Of a DNA stretch of 64,000 nucleotides, positions 47,692 to 56,898 are shown piece after piece; the stretch's first letter is position 1; the number at the start of each line of letters is the position of its first letter. A program made the translations under genes and the position numbers. The notes beneath the pieces are model-generated. The model was not told the DNA's origin, ran no database searches, and worked only from the letters and a program-made list of their open reading frames with translations. Source of the DNA: an uncultured Sulfitobacter sp. (GTDB lineage Bacteria; Pseudomonadota; Alphaproteobacteria; Rhodobacterales; Rhodobacteraceae); assembly GCA_947501805.1 (NCBI GenBank), contig CANMXJ010000003.1, positions 1 to 64,000 of the forward strand, read 5' to 3'.

Positions 47692-49305
47692 TCAGGCCTC
47701 GACCTCCTGTTCTTCTGCAACGTCTTCTTCGACCTCAGCTTCAAGTTCAGCCGGATCGACCCAGCCCAACATCACGCGGGCGGTCATGATCATATTTTGC
47801 GCGTCTTCCAGCGACACCTCAAACGGCTCAAGTGATCCGTCGTCCTTCACACGCTCGCCATCGACTGTGGTCCAGCCGCCAGCCAACTCCCAATCTGCGC
47901 AGGTTGCGAAATCTTCCAATGTTTTGACGCCATCCTTTGCCAGTGCTTCTAGCATCTGGGGTGTCAGGCCCTCAAATTCAACCAGGCTGTCCTCAACTCC
48001 CAACGCACGGGCCGCTTCCAGCGCCGCTTTGTTCTTGGCTTCAAGCACATCACGCGCACGGGCCTGCAATTCGCTGGCAGTATCTTCGTCAACGCCGTCA
48101 ATCACCAACAGTTCGTCAATTTCAACATAAGCGACTTCTTCGAGGCTCGTGAACCCTTCGGCCACCAACAGCTGCGCAAAGAATTCGTCCAGATCGAGAT
48201 TATCCATGAACAACTTGGTACGCAGTTCAAACTCCGCCTGACGGCGCTGGCTTTCCTGCTCTTCAGTCATGATGTCGATGTCGAGACCCGTTAGCTGTGA
48301 CGCCAAACGTACGTTTTGACCACGACGACCGATTGCCAGTGACAACTGCTCTTCCGGAACAACAACTTCGATCTTGCCGGCTTCTTCGTCCAGAACAACC
48401 TTGGACACTTCCGCAGGCTGCAATGCGTTCACAAGAAAGGTCGGCTGGTCGTCATTCCATGGAATGATATCGATCTTTTCGCCCTGCAATTCGTTTACCA
48501 CGGCCTGCACACGCGAGCCACGCATACCAACACAGGCACCAACAGGGTCGATCGACCCATCATAGGAAATCACGGCAATCTTGGCGCGAGAACCAGGATC
48601 ACGGGCAACCGCCTTGATCTCGATGATACCGTCGTAAATTTCCGGCACTTCCATCTTGAACAATTCGGCCATGAACTCTGGTGCGGTGCGGCTCAGAAAA
48701 ATCTGTGGTCCGCGCTGCTCGCGGCGCACGTCCTTGATGTAGACGCGGATACGCTCGTTCGGGCGATATGATTCGCGACCGATCTTTTCATTGCGGCGCA
48801 AGATACCTTCACCCGGGTTCATATCGACAATGACATTGCCGTATTCTTCGCGCTTGACCACACAGTTGATGATCGTGCCGACCCGGTCTTTGAATTCTTC
48901 GTACTGCTTGTCACGCTCTGCTTCACGAATCTTTTGCAAGATAACCTGCTTGGCAGATTGCGCCGCAATGCGGCCCATCTCGACCGGCGGAACCTCTTCG
49001 ATCAACTGTTGACCGACTTCGGGGTTTTCCATGTACTGCTTGGCCTGTTCGACGGTGAATTCGGCCTGATAATTCTCAAGCTCGTCATCCTCGACAACCG
49101 TCCGGACCCGCGTAAATGTCGCGCGACCCGTCTTGCGGTCAATCGAAACATGAATGTCCATTTCCGCGCCGTAACGCGACTTGGCCGCGCGCGCGAGCGA
49201 TTCTTCCATCGCTTCGATCACCAAAGCGGGATCAATCATCTTTTCACGGGCAACAGCTTCGGCAGTCTGCAACAGCTCAAGCTGGTTGGCGGATGTAATG
49301 GCCAT
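47692..49305 (-). CDS. nusA: Transcription termination/antitermination factor NusA
   Basis: A 537-residue NusA: N-terminal RNA-polymerase binding domain (residues 1-125), S1 domain, two KH domains (GACVGMRGSRVQAVVNEL and AIGRRGQNVRLASQLTG) and a C-terminal helix-hairpin-helix region (VDEDTASELQARARDVLE) with an acidic tail. The ATG is directly preceded by the rimP TAA. NusA acts at hairpins such as the one in this operon's own leader. Confidence 0.98.
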   Translation of the reverse strand: MAITSANQLELLQTAEAVAREKMIDPALVIEAMEESLARAAKSRYGAEMDIHVSIDRKTGRATFTRVRTVVEDDELENYQAEFTVEQAKQYMENPEVGQQLIEEVPPVEMGRIAAQSAKQVILQKIREAERDKQYEEFKDRVGTIINCVVKREEYGNVIVDMNPGEGILRRNEKIGRESYRPNERIRVYIKDVRREQRGPQIFLSRTAPEFMAELFKMEVPEIYDGIIEIKAVARDPGSRAKIAVISYDGSIDPVGACVGMRGSRVQAVVNELQGEKIDIIPWNDDQPTFLVNALQPAEVSKVVLDEEAGKIEVVVPEEQLSLAIGRRGQNVRLASQLTGLDIDIMTEEQESQRRQAEFELRTKLFMDNLDLDEFFAQLLVAEGFTSLEEVAYVEIDELLVIDGVDEDTASELQARARDVLEAKNKAALEAARALGVEDSLVEFEGLTPQMLEALAKDGVKTLEDFATCADWELAGGWTTVDGERVKDDGSLEPFEVSLEDAQNMIMTARVMLGWVDPAELEAEVEEDVAEEQEVEA

Positions 49306-49884
49306 TTAGTCTTCTCCCTCATCAGACCCTTCGGTCTCGATATCGTCAAACTTGGTTTCGTCGAGTGCGCCGGACGCTTTACGCTGGCGCAGCATTTCCT
49401 TGATCAGCTCGTCCGTCAGCACCAATTTAGCATCAGACAACCATTCGAATTTCAAACCCACAGTACCTTCGGCCACATTGATCAGCACTTCATCGCCCTC
49501 AATGCCTGCCAACTCGCCCTTGAAACGGCGGCGACCGTCGATCAATTCTTCGGTCTCGATCTTAGCTTCATAGCCTTCGAACATGTCGAAATCCTTGAGG
49601 CGTGTCAGCGGACGGTCGATGCCCGGAGAGGACACTTCAAGGTTATATTCCTCAACAATCGGGTCTTCGACATCCAGAACAGCACTCAGCGCCTGAGAAA
49701 TCTGACCCAGATCATCCACTTCAATCCCACCTTCAGGCTTATCAGCCATTACCTGCAGAATCGTTTCCTTGCCCGACATCAGACGCACGCGCACCAGCTC
49801 AAAGCCCATATCCTCGATCACCGGTGTGATGATCTCGGCCATGCGGCGGTCAATGGCGGCTTTGGCAATCAGGTCGTTGTTCAT
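49306..49884 (-). CDS. rimP: Ribosome maturation factor RimP
   Basis: A 192-residue 30S assembly factor. The N-terminal alpha/beta domain includes [17 protein letters not shown] and the diagnostic [22 protein letters not shown] (near residues 82-103), followed by the SH3-like domain. The acidic tail ([12 protein letters not shown]) is unremarkable. The ATG has AGGA seven bases upstream. It is first in its operon, which is preceded by a promoter and an intrinsic terminator. Confidence 0.96.
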   Translation of the reverse strand: MNNDLIAKAAIDRRMAEIITPVIEDMGFELVRVRLMSGKETILQVMADKPEGGIEVDDLGQISQALSAVLDVEDPIVEEYNLEVSSPGIDRPLTRLKDFDMFEGYEAKIETEELIDGRRRFKGELAGIEGDEVLINVAEGTVGLKFEWLSDAKLVLTDELIKEMLRQRKASGALDETKFDDIETEGSDEGED

Positions 49885-49911
49885 GGTTTCCTATCGGATG
49901 CCATCAGGCAC

Positions 49912-49934
49912 AAAAAAACGGGCGCGCGGCCCGT
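49912..49934 (-). terminator. Intrinsic terminator in the rimP-nusA-ylxR-infB leader
   Basis: On the minus strand, ACGGGC-CGCGC-GCCCGT followed by seven T residues. It ends 28 bp before the rimP ATG and starts about 48 bp after the predicted transcription start. It may simply end the peptidase operon, but its position downstream of the predicted promoter suggests attenuation. Upstream GGCGCG (49976-49971 on the minus strand) could pair with CGCGCC in the loop and 3' arm as an antiterminator. Confidence 0.8.
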
Positions 49935-49988
49935 GTTCAAGATCGGTGGAGCGTTTGGTGTGGACCCGAACGCGCCGCTGTTGAAAGC

Positions 49989-50017
49989 CATATACGGAAG
50001 GCGGGGCGAAACTGCAA
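49989..50017 (-). promoter_or_regulatory. Predicted sigma-70 promoter for the rimP operon
   Basis: TTGCAG (50017-50012) and TATATG (49994-49989) are separated by exactly 17 bp on the minus strand, giving a start near 49982 and a leader of about 98 nt that contains the terminator hairpin. Confidence 0.65.
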
Positions 50018-50027
50018 GGGGGTTCGT

Positions 50028-50879
50028 TCAGGCGAACCACCAGCGTTCTGCCGCGCGCAAGTTGTCAAGCGGACGCAAATGACTGACTTGAACAGGCTGC
50101 ATGACATCTGCTGAAACGGCCTGTGTCGGGCGGCGTCGATCAGGCTGAAAAGTAATGTCGGTCAAATCAGCCAGACCGTCAGTCACCTTTAGATCAACAG
50201 CATCTACAAGATATTCGCCCAGCGCCTGACCGCGTACCCGTTCGGACGGAATGGACGTCAGTTCAACCTCGTCAAACCATCCGCATGTTTCGTTTTTGTA
50301 ATGGTCCGTCACGCGTTTGGTCAGCAATCGCTGGCCCGGCGCGAAATCTGTGACCCGATAAAGGCCAGTACCGATCCCGCTCTGCGGCGCATGGGCCGCG
50401 CGGATGAAATACTCCGGCTGCGCAAGCCGCATCGGGAAACCCGCATCCGGTTGTTCAAGCGTGAAAGACACCTGATGATCGCCAACAGCTTGCACCGTCC
50501 CGTCGGAAAAACCTTTGGCGCTTGCCACGACGTCCTTAGCTGTAAACGGCGTTCCATCGTGAAAAACCACGCCCGAACGCAGATCAAACAGCCACTCGCG
50601 CGCGTCAGAAGACGACGTCCACCCTGTCGCTAGTTCACCGCGCAGCGTGCCATCCGCAGCAATCTCGGTCAGCGTATCAAACACAACGCCCTGGCGCGCA
50701 ACCTGCATAAAAAGACCGTCACCGTGCAACCATGTATCATCCCGCGAAGCACCCGAAAGGGCCATCCGCAACCGGCCACCCCGTTTTGGTCCAGCCGCTG
50801 AAACACCTGTCGCCGCCAGCAAAGTCGCCGCCGCAGCGGTCGAGAATAAAGCACGACGATCAAGGAACGAACGACTCAT
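50028..50879 (-). CDS. Short ABC-transporter substrate-binding-like protein (SBP family 5)
   Basis: A 283-residue exported protein. The N terminus (SFLDRRALFSTAAAATLLAATG) resembles a Tat or Sec signal, then PKRGGRLRMALSGAS, FDTLTEIAADGTLRGELATGW and GVVFHDGTPFTAKDVV follow the start of peptide/nickel binding proteins. Full-length family members have about 500 residues; this one lacks most of the second lobe yet ends cleanly with no broken frame. It overlaps the peptidase stop by 4 bp. It may be a reduced scavenger or non-transport protein; no permease or ATPase is adjacent. Confidence 0.82.
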   Translation of the reverse strand: MSRSFLDRRALFSTAAAATLLAATGVSAAGPKRGGRLRMALSGASRDDTWLHGDGLFMQVARQGVVFDTLTEIAADGTLRGELATGWTSSSDAREWLFDLRSGVVFHDGTPFTAKDVVASAKGFSDGTVQAVGDHQVSFTLEQPDAGFPMRLAQPEYFIRAAHAPQSGIGTGLYRVTDFAPGQRLLTKRVTDHYKNETCGWFDEVELTSIPSERVRGQALGEYLVDAVDLKVTDGLADLTDITFQPDRRRPTQAVSADVMQPVQVSHLRPLDNLRAAERWWFA

Positions 50880-51850
50880 CCCCGCGCCCCGATCTTATCC
50901 ATCGCACGCACAAGTTCTGCCGAGATGCCCGGTTCGGACAACGCATGCCCCGCATTGCGCACCATCTTTAACTCGCCCTGCATCCAATTCTCGGCCAATT
51001 CATAGGCACTGCTGGGCGGACAGATCATGTCGTAGCGGCCCTGCACAATTACACCCGGAATATGCGAAATGCGCGGCATATGAGCGAGGATCTGCCCATC
51101 AAACTCCAGAAAACCCGCGTTGGTGAAATAGTGATTCTCCAGCCGTGAAAATGCCCGCGCATATTCTGACGGACCTTCATGCGTGCCGCCGGATGAATGG
51201 ATCGACGCCAGCGCGTTCTCCCAAGCTGCCCATGCACGACCATACCGCTGCTCAACCGACAGATCCCCGGAAAACAGCCGCCGGTGATAGGCTTGGATCA
51301 GATCGTTCTGCTCACCCTCGGGAATCAGCGCAGTAAACCGCGCCCAAACCTCGGGCCAGAATTTACCTGCACCGCCACCGTAAAACCAATCCAGCTCGGA
51401 CTGCGTCATCAGGAAAACACCGCGCAGCACCAGATTGCGCACCGCTTCGGGATGGGTCTGCGCGTAGATCAACGACAGAGTTGCGCCCCATGACCCGCCA
51501 AAGACCACCCACTGCTCAATCCCAAGCTCGCGACGAATCATTTCGATGTCTGCGACCAGATGCCACGTCGTGTTGTCCGTAACGCTTGCATGCGGTTTTG
51601 AACGGCCGCAACCGCGCTGGTCAAACAGGATCACCCGGAACTTTGCCGGATCAAAATAACGCCGCATAGAGGGGCTGCACCCCCCGCCGGGCCCACCATG
51701 TAGCACCACAACGGGAATACCGTCGGGATTGCCGCATTGCTCCATATAGACTTGGTGGCCTTGTCCAACGGACAACATCCGCTGATCGAACGGGTCAATC
51801 GGCGGATAAAGATATTGAACAGCGCGCTTTTGATCGGGAAACTTATCCAT
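50876..51850 (-). CDS. pip: Proline iminopeptidase
   Basis: A 324-residue alpha/beta hydrolase that removes N-terminal proline. The oxyanion motif HGGPGGG is near residue 52, the nucleophile in VFGGSWGATLSLIYA near 118; Asp (QGRYDMICPP, near 272) and His (NAGHALSEPG, near 300) complete the triad. I chose the ATG at 51850, giving a typical S33 N terminus; the frame is open to 52039 but that overlaps ubiG on the other strand. Co-transcribed with the short binding-like protein. Confidence 0.93.
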   Translation of the reverse strand: MDKFPDQKRAVQYLYPPIDPFDQRMLSVGQGHQVYMEQCGNPDGIPVVVLHGGPGGGCSPSMRRYFDPAKFRVILFDQRGCGRSKPHASVTDNTTWHLVADIEMIRRELGIEQWVVFGGSWGATLSLIYAQTHPEAVRNLVLRGVFLMTQSELDWFYGGGAGKFWPEVWARFTALIPEGEQNDLIQAYHRRLFSGDLSVEQRYGRAWAAWENALASIHSSGGTHEGPSEYARAFSRLENHYFTNAGFLEFDGQILAHMPRISHIPGVIVQGRYDMICPPSSAYELAENWMQGELKMVRNAGHALSEPGISAELVRAMDKIGARG

Positions 51851-51898
51851 GACTGCCCTATATAACGACTGAGAGAACAAGAGAATAGGGAGCGGCAC

Positions 51899-52651
51899 AT
51901 GCAAACGGCTCAATCTACAGTGGACGCAGGCGAAATTGCCAAGTTTGAGGCGATGGCGGCTGAATGGTGGGATTTGAATGGCAAGTTCAAACCATTGCAC
52001 ATGCTGAACCCGTGCCGGCTGGATTACATCACGTCCCAAATCGCAGGTGAGTTTGACCGTGATTTGAAATCAGACACGCCCTTCAAGGGCCTACGAATCC
52101 TCGACATCGGCTGCGGCGGCGGGTTGCTGGCCGAACCGATGGCGCGTTTGGGCGCTGATGTGGTGGGTGCCGATGCTGCCGCCGGGAACATTCCCGTGGC
52201 GCAAATCCACGCTGAACAATCCGGCCTTGAGATTGATTACCGCCATACCACTGCCGAGGCGATGGCAGAAGCCGGTGAACAATTCGACGTTGTGCTAAAT
52301 ATGGAGGTTGTTGAACATGTGGCTTCCCCCATCGACTATCTGCGCGCCTGCCATGATCTGTTGAAACCCGGCGGGCTGCACATCTGTTCAACCATCAACC
52401 GCAATCCGAAATCCTACGTCATGGCGATTGTCGGGGCGGAACACATCATGCGCTGGCTGCCCAAAGGCACACATGAATGGTCGAAATTTATCACACCGGA
52501 TGAGTTGTTTGCGCTGATGCGTGAAGCGGGCCTTGAGCCGGTGGATCGAAAAGGGTTCGTGTTCAACCCTATCGCGTGGTCCTGGAAGTTATCAGACCGT
52601 GACCTGAGCGTGAACTACGTCACCGCGAGCCTCAAGCCAGCTTCAGCCTGA
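51899..52651 (+). CDS. ubiG: Ubiquinone biosynthesis O-methyltransferase UbiG
   Basis: A 250-residue SAM-dependent methyltransferase that catalyses both O-methylation steps of ubiquinone synthesis. The SAM site [16 protein letters not shown] is near residue 65. [25 protein letters not shown] is the characteristic UbiG N-terminal pattern. AGGGAG precedes the ATG. Its last 20 bp overlap the end of the convergent marR gene. Confidence 0.96.
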   Translation: MQTAQSTVDAGEIAKFEAMAAEWWDLNGKFKPLHMLNPCRLDYITSQIAGEFDRDLKSDTPFKGLRILDIGCGGGLLAEPMARLGADVVGADAAAGNIPVAQIHAEQSGLEIDYRHTTAEAMAEAGEQFDVVLNMEVVEHVASPIDYLRACHDLLKPGGLHICSTINRNPKSYVMAIVGAEHIMRWLPKGTHEWSKFITPDELFALMREAGLEPVDRKGFVFNPIAWSWKLSDRDLSVNYVTASLKPASA

Positions 52652-53066
52652 TTTCGCGCAGTATCGGAAGAGCAGCGCGCGCCTGCTCTTCTCCTAAATC
52701 CTCGACCACCTGATTGATCATCGGCGTTATGGCTTCAACCGCCGTATCACGTGCCAGACGTCCAGCAGGACTGATCCCGACCATTTTGCGCCGTGCGTCA
52801 TCCCAATCAGGGCGGATGTGAACATATCCTGCCCACTCCAGCTTGTTCAGTGTATTGGTTATGGCACCACGGGTGACACCGAATTTCTCAGCCAGCTTTC
52901 CGGGGGAACTTTCGGCGTTCTGCCATGCGAGATGGTTCAGCACCGAAAAATGCGAAATTTCCATCCCTTTTGGCAATACGCGGCTCAAACGTCCGCGCAT
53001 GGCATGATCAGCCGCCAACATTTCGCTGAACAACATAATCGCAAGGGTATTTTTATCGTCACTCAT
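52632..53066 (-). CDS. MarR-family transcriptional regulator
   Basis: A 144-residue winged-helix regulator. The DNA-binding part is [28 protein letters not shown] (residues about 55-82) with the wing [11 protein letters not shown]- and C-terminal helices would make the dimer. It is the last gene after the nitrilase-type hydrolase and may regulate that group; ligand unknown. Confidence 0.9.
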   Translation of the reverse strand: MSDDKNTLAIMLFSEMLAADHAMRGRLSRVLPKGMEISHFSVLNHLAWQNAESSPGKLAEKFGVTRGAITNTLNKLEWAGYVHIRPDWDDARRKMVGISPAGRLARDTAVEAITPMINQVVEDLGEEQARAALPILREIRLKLA

Positions 53067-53091
53067 GGATAAACCGGATCACCGCATCAGT

Positions 53092-53922
53092 TCAGGGACC
53101 AGAAAATTCGCGCGCATTGGCAAGACTGGGCACTTTTTGCCGGGCTGCCAAACCTTTTTCCAAGTTCAATTCGAATTTGTAAACACCAGGGTCGGTTCCT
53201 GCATCAAGAAGCACCTCGCCCCACGGATCAATGACAAGCGAATGGCCATAAGTGTCGCGGGTCTTGTGCTGCGTGCTTGCATGGGTCCCCGTTTGCGCGG
53301 GTGCAATAACAAAGCAGCCGGATTCAATGGCACGCGCACGCAACAACGCATGCCAATGCGCTGCGCCCGTGACGGGTGAAAACGCCGCTGGAACCGTGAG
53401 GATATCAGCGCCCGCCTTGGCCAATGCGCGATACAAATGCGAGAACCGGACATCATAGCAGACGCTCAAACCGATTTTGGCAAAACCTGTCTTCGCCAGA
53501 ACCGCTTGCGTTCCGGGGCGATACCCTTCTGATTCGCGCCAAGTCTCCGTTGCGTTAATTCTAACGTCGAACATGTGGATCTTGTCGTATTTCGCTACGA
53601 TCTCTCCATCCGGCCCGATCACAAAAGACCGATTGGCAAATCGACCATCTGCATCCTGCGTCTTGAGCCCCAGCGATCCAATCAACAACCAGATACCCGC
53701 CGCCTTTGCCTCGGCACGCAACGCAGCAAGCGTTCTGTCATCCTCTTCAAACTGCAAGACGTCCCGCTGATGATCACGACTGGTCGAGATGCAATTTGTC
53801 ACTTCAGGGGTAAGCACAAATTCCGCCCCGCTCGCAACGGCCTCGCGCAGCATCCCAAGTGTGACAGGAAGGTTGGCAACCGGATCATCGGTCACATTCA
53901 ACTGAAGAATAGCACCGCGCAT
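53092..53922 (-). CDS. Carbon-nitrogen hydrolase (nitrilase superfamily, Nit/omega-amidase-like)
   Basis: A 276-residue amidase with the complete Glu-Lys-Cys triad: FVLTPEVTN (Glu, near 41), EIVAKYDKIHMFD (Lys, near 115) and IGLSVCYDVRFSHLY (Cys, near 152). The length and DVRF context fit Nit1/Nit2-like enzymes that hydrolyse deaminated glutathione or alpha-keto amides. Its ATG shares bases with the grxC stop; a GTG one codon upstream is also possible. Proximity to glutaredoxin fits a glutathione-repair role. Confidence 0.88.
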   Translation of the reverse strand: MRGAILQLNVTDDPVANLPVTLGMLREAVASGAEFVLTPEVTNCISTSRDHQRDVLQFEEDDRTLAALRAEAKAAGIWLLIGSLGLKTQDADGRFANRSFVIGPDGEIVAKYDKIHMFDVRINATETWRESEGYRPGTQAVLAKTGFAKIGLSVCYDVRFSHLYRALAKAGADILTVPAAFSPVTGAAHWHALLRARAIESGCFVIAPAQTGTHASTQHKTRDTYGHSLVIDPWGEVLLDAGTDPGVYKFELNLEKGLAARQKVPSLANAREFSGP

Positions 53923-54179
53923 CACGCGGCCAGCAGAGCATCAAGTTTGCCCGCCCGTTCCAGCGCGTGCAGTTCATCACAACCGCCAACATGGATTTCG
54001 CCGATAAAAATCTGTGGCACAGTGCGCCCGCCATTGGCGCGTTGCATCATTTCTGCCTTGCGCTCTGGCTGTGCAAGAACGTCAACTTCGGCGAAATCGA
54101 CGCCTTTGCTGCTCAACAACCTTTTTGCCGCGTGACAGAACCCGCAAAGAGGGGATGTATAAATCTCGACTGGCTGCAT
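53922..54179 (-). CDS. grxC: Glutaredoxin 3
   Basis: An 85-residue thioredoxin-fold protein with the redox centre CGFC (residues 12-15), the cis-proline TVPQIFIGE and GGCDELHALERAG for glutathione binding. It reduces disulfides and glutathionylated proteins. The usual centre is CPYC; CGFC is a variant seen in alphaproteobacteria. It overlaps the nitrilase gene and is followed upstream by comF. Confidence 0.94.
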   Translation of the reverse strand: MQPVEIYTSPLCGFCHAAKRLLSSKGVDFAEVDVLAQPERKAEMMQRANGGRTVPQIFIGEIHVGGCDELHALERAGKLDALLAA

Positions 54180-54214
54180 TGTGCCATCCTTTCAAAACTC
54201 TGTTGAAAGATGAT

Positions 54215-54949
54215 TTAGGCGTCTTTGCCCACCCGCGCTAGTGTTACCACACAAACTGGCCCTGATCCGGCCTCAAGACAGGCGCGTGTACATGCCGCGA
54301 GAGTGGCACCCGAGGTCATAACATCATCTACCAACAGAATCGGACGACCAATAAGTCGGTGCCGCCGCCTTGGATGTACACGAATCGCGTTTTCCATAAC
54401 GCTCTTACGTTCTTCGCGGCCCAGACCATCCAACGAACGTGTCCGCCGGAAACGTTGCAAAAGATCAGGACACATCGGCCTGTCCGCCTGCGCAGACAGC
54501 GATTTCGCCAACAAAGCAGATTGATTGTACCGCCTTTTGATCATGCGCTGCCAATGCAGGGGCACAGGCGCAATCAACGTGTTCTGGGTCATTATTCCCT
54601 TGGCAGCAGCCAGCAACCATAGCCCGGCAGGATGCGCTATTTCCTGTCTGTCCCCATGTTTCAGGGCCAGCACCAATTTGCGGCCCGTATCGCGATATAG
54701 CATGGCCGCGCGCCCGCATTTCCAAGGCCGCGGCGTTTGTAGGCAGGCATCACAATGTGGTGTATCCACATCCTCTACACCCGGTAGGGGAACACCGCAG
54801 GCATCGCATATCGTCCCCCCTATAAACGCCGTGTCACGCCAACACGGGCCACACAACCCAAAGTCACCGTCAACAACAGATCCACAACTAAGACAGCGTG
54901 CAGGATAGATCACGTCTATCCCTGTTTGAAGTCTGCTCAACAACGCCAT
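54215..54949 (-). CDS. comF: ComF-family phosphoribosyltransferase-like protein
   Basis: A 244-residue protein with an N-terminal four-cysteine zinc cluster (CLSCG, CGPCW, CDACG, CDACL) and a type I PRTase fold whose PRPP loop ILLVDDVMTSGATL is intact (near residue 205). Homologues assist natural DNA uptake, but no substrate is known. I chose the ATG at 54949 (MALLSRLQTG); a GTG at 54976 would overlap the divergent methyltransferase-like gene. Confidence 0.92.
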   Translation of the reverse strand: MALLSRLQTGIDVIYPARCLSCGSVVDGDFGLCGPCWRDTAFIGGTICDACGVPLPGVEDVDTPHCDACLQTPRPWKCGRAAMLYRDTGRKLVLALKHGDRQEIAHPAGLWLLAAAKGIMTQNTLIAPVPLHWQRMIKRRYNQSALLAKSLSAQADRPMCPDLLQRFRRTRSLDGLGREERKSVMENAIRVHPRRRHRLIGRPILLVDDVMTSGATLAACTRACLEAGSGPVCVVTLARVGKDA

Positions 54950-54960
54950 AGAAAAACCAA

Positions 54961-55779
54961 ATGACCCAACAACCAATAATGACAGATGCCCGGGCTCTCA
55001 CCTTGCACCGCAATCGCGCGGTCTCCGAAGGGATGTTCCTGCATCACCTCGCCGCTGACGAGATTCAGGATCGAATGAATATGGTTAATAAACCGTTCGC
55101 CTCGATCGCAATTGTGACGGGTCATCCTGATTTTTGGTCAACGCGTTTCCCGGATGCCGCGCTAGTTGCGGACGCTGATACTCTCGCACTTGCGCCTGGA
55201 CACTACGATCTGGTGATCCACGCGATGTCATTGCATTGGGCGAATGATCCGGTTGGCCAGCTGATTCAATGTCGGCGCGCACTAAAGGGGGACGGCCTGT
55301 TTCTAAGTGTCGCCTTTGGCGGGCAGACATTGCATGAATTGCGCGCCTGTCTGGGTCAGGCAGAGGCAGATGTAACAGGCGGAATGTCGCCCCGTGTCGC
55401 ACCAATGGCGGACCTGCGCGATATGGGTGGCTTGTTGCAACGTGCCGGTTTTGCGCTGCCGGTTGCAGACGCACTGCCGCAGATTGTTGAATACGAGGAT
55501 GCGCACGCCTTGATGCGTGACTTGCGGGCAATGGGCGAAACCAACGCCTTGGCCGCACGTTTGCGCCAGCCCACCCGCCGAACCGTGATAAACACCGCCG
55601 CACAGCTTTATAGAGAAAATTTCGCGAATGATGAAAGTCGCTTGAATGCGACATTTGAATTCATCTTCCTCACCGGATGGGCACCGCATGAAAGCCAGCC
55701 CAAGGCATTGCGTCCCGGCTCCGCCAAACACAGCCTTGCTGAAGTATTGGGCACCTCGGAGACGAAATTGACCAATTGA
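54961..55779 (+). CDS. NDUFAF5-like methyltransferase-fold protein with a degenerate SAM motif
   Basis: A 272-residue protein closely resembling NDUFAF5 along its length: LVIHAMSLHWANDPVGQL, FLSVAFGGQTLHELRACLGQAEAD, SPRVAPMADLRDMGGLLQRAGF and TGWAPHESQPKAL. NDUFAF5 hydroxylates an arginine in the NDUFS7 subunit of complex I. Where methyltransferases have the glycine-rich SAM loop (GxGxG), this protein reads AIVTGHPDFWS, so canonical SAM binding looks lost. It overlaps the frame leading into hemH by 4 bp. Function may be complex I assembly. Confidence 0.82.
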   Translation: MTQQPIMTDARALTLHRNRAVSEGMFLHHLAADEIQDRMNMVNKPFASIAIVTGHPDFWSTRFPDAALVADADTLALAPGHYDLVIHAMSLHWANDPVGQLIQCRRALKGDGLFLSVAFGGQTLHELRACLGQAEADVTGGMSPRVAPMADLRDMGGLLQRAGFALPVADALPQIVEYEDAHALMRDLRAMGETNALAARLRQPTRRTVINTAAQLYRENFANDESRLNATFEFIFLTGWAPHESQPKALRPGSAKHSLAEVLGTSETKLTN

Positions 55780-55832
55780 ACATTTCGACAATGCCGCTAT
55801 CTGGGGTCTTAAGTTTAACCGAGGACGATAAT

Positions 55833-56894
55833 ATGCAAGCCGCGCGCCCAGCACATGCAAGCGAAGACCACCCTGCCCTGCCCAAACAACGGGTCGGAGT
55901 TTTGCTTGCCAACCTCGGTACGCCGGACAATTACGATTACTGGTCCATGCGTCGCTATCTGGGTGAATTCCTGTCAGATCGCCGTGTAATTGATTACTCT
56001 CCTTGGCTTTGGCAGCCGCTGTTGCAGCTGATCATCCTGACAAAACGCCCCTTCACATCCGGTGCTGCGTACAAGTCCATCTGGAATGAAGCGGAGGGCG
56101 AAAGCCCATTGATGACGATCACCAAGGCACAAACCGCCAAGATCAAAGCCGAGATGCAAAAACGCTATGGCGATGACGTTATGGTTGATTTCTGTATGCG
56201 ATACGGCAATCCATCGACCAAATCCAAGGTAGAAGCCATGACCGCCGCAGGCTGTTCCAAAATCCTGTTTTTCCCGCTTTATCCGCAATACGCTGGTGCC
56301 ACATCCGCCACCGCATGTGATGCGTTCTTTGCCGCTTTGGGGAAAGAGAAATGGCAACCGATTGCGCGTGTGGTTGAGCCATACTTTGACCGTCCCGACT
56401 ATATCGAGGCTTTGGCGCAATCTATCGAGAAGGCTTATGCTGCGGCAGAAAAGCGTCCCGATATCCTGATCTGTTCCTACCACGGCGTGCCGATCCGCTA
56501 TCTGATGGAAGGGGATCCCTATCATTGCCAATGCCAAAAAACCACGCGTCTGCTGAAGGAACGTCTTGGCTGGAAAGACACCGAAATCATGACTACCTTC
56601 CAGTCAAAATTCGGCCCCGAGGAATGGTTGCAACCCTATACCGTCGAAGAAGTCGCGCGTCAGGCCGAGGCTGGAAACAAGAATATCGCCGTTTGTGCGC
56701 CTGCGTTTTCCGCTGATTGCATCGAGACTCTCGAAGAGATTAACGAGGAAATCAAAGAGAGCTTTGAAGAGGGCGGCGGCGAGCACTTTACCTATATTCC
56801 TTGCCTCAACGATGACGATCTACACATTACCGCGCTGTCCAATGCAATCTCGGAAAACCTGCAAGGGTGGTTGGATAAGCCACAGTCCGACTGA
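55833..56894 (+). CDS. hemH: Ferrochelatase
   Basis: A 353-residue enzyme that inserts iron into protoporphyrin IX. GVLLANLGTPDNYDYWSMRRYL is the family start, and the active-site histidine is in ICSYHGVPIRY (near residue 210). The region DPYHCQCQKTTRLL carries extra cysteines, and the acidic PAFSADCIETLEEINEE near 290 completes the metal path. I chose the ATG at 55833 with GAGG eight bases upstream; the frame is open to 55776. Terminal haem feeds the respiratory and globin proteins. Confidence 0.95.
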   Translation: MQAARPAHASEDHPALPKQRVGVLLANLGTPDNYDYWSMRRYLGEFLSDRRVIDYSPWLWQPLLQLIILTKRPFTSGAAYKSIWNEAEGESPLMTITKAQTAKIKAEMQKRYGDDVMVDFCMRYGNPSTKSKVEAMTAAGCSKILFFPLYPQYAGATSATACDAFFAALGKEKWQPIARVVEPYFDRPDYIEALAQSIEKAYAAAEKRPDILICSYHGVPIRYLMEGDPYHCQCQKTTRLLKERLGWKDTEIMTTFQSKFGPEEWLQPYTVEEVARQAEAGNKNIAVCAPAFSADCIETLEEINEEIKESFEEGGGEHFTYIPCLNDDDLHITALSNAISENLQGWLDKPQSD

Positions 56895-56898
56895 ACCC

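Noticed and set aside
49854..49912. Seven-codon ORF (MASDRKP) overlapping the rimP ATG as a leader peptide
   Set aside because: Very short, no ribosome site of its own, and readily explained by chance.
48934..50082. 382-codon open frame antisense to nusA and rimP
   Set aside because: Spans two opposite-strand genes and the leader; shadow.
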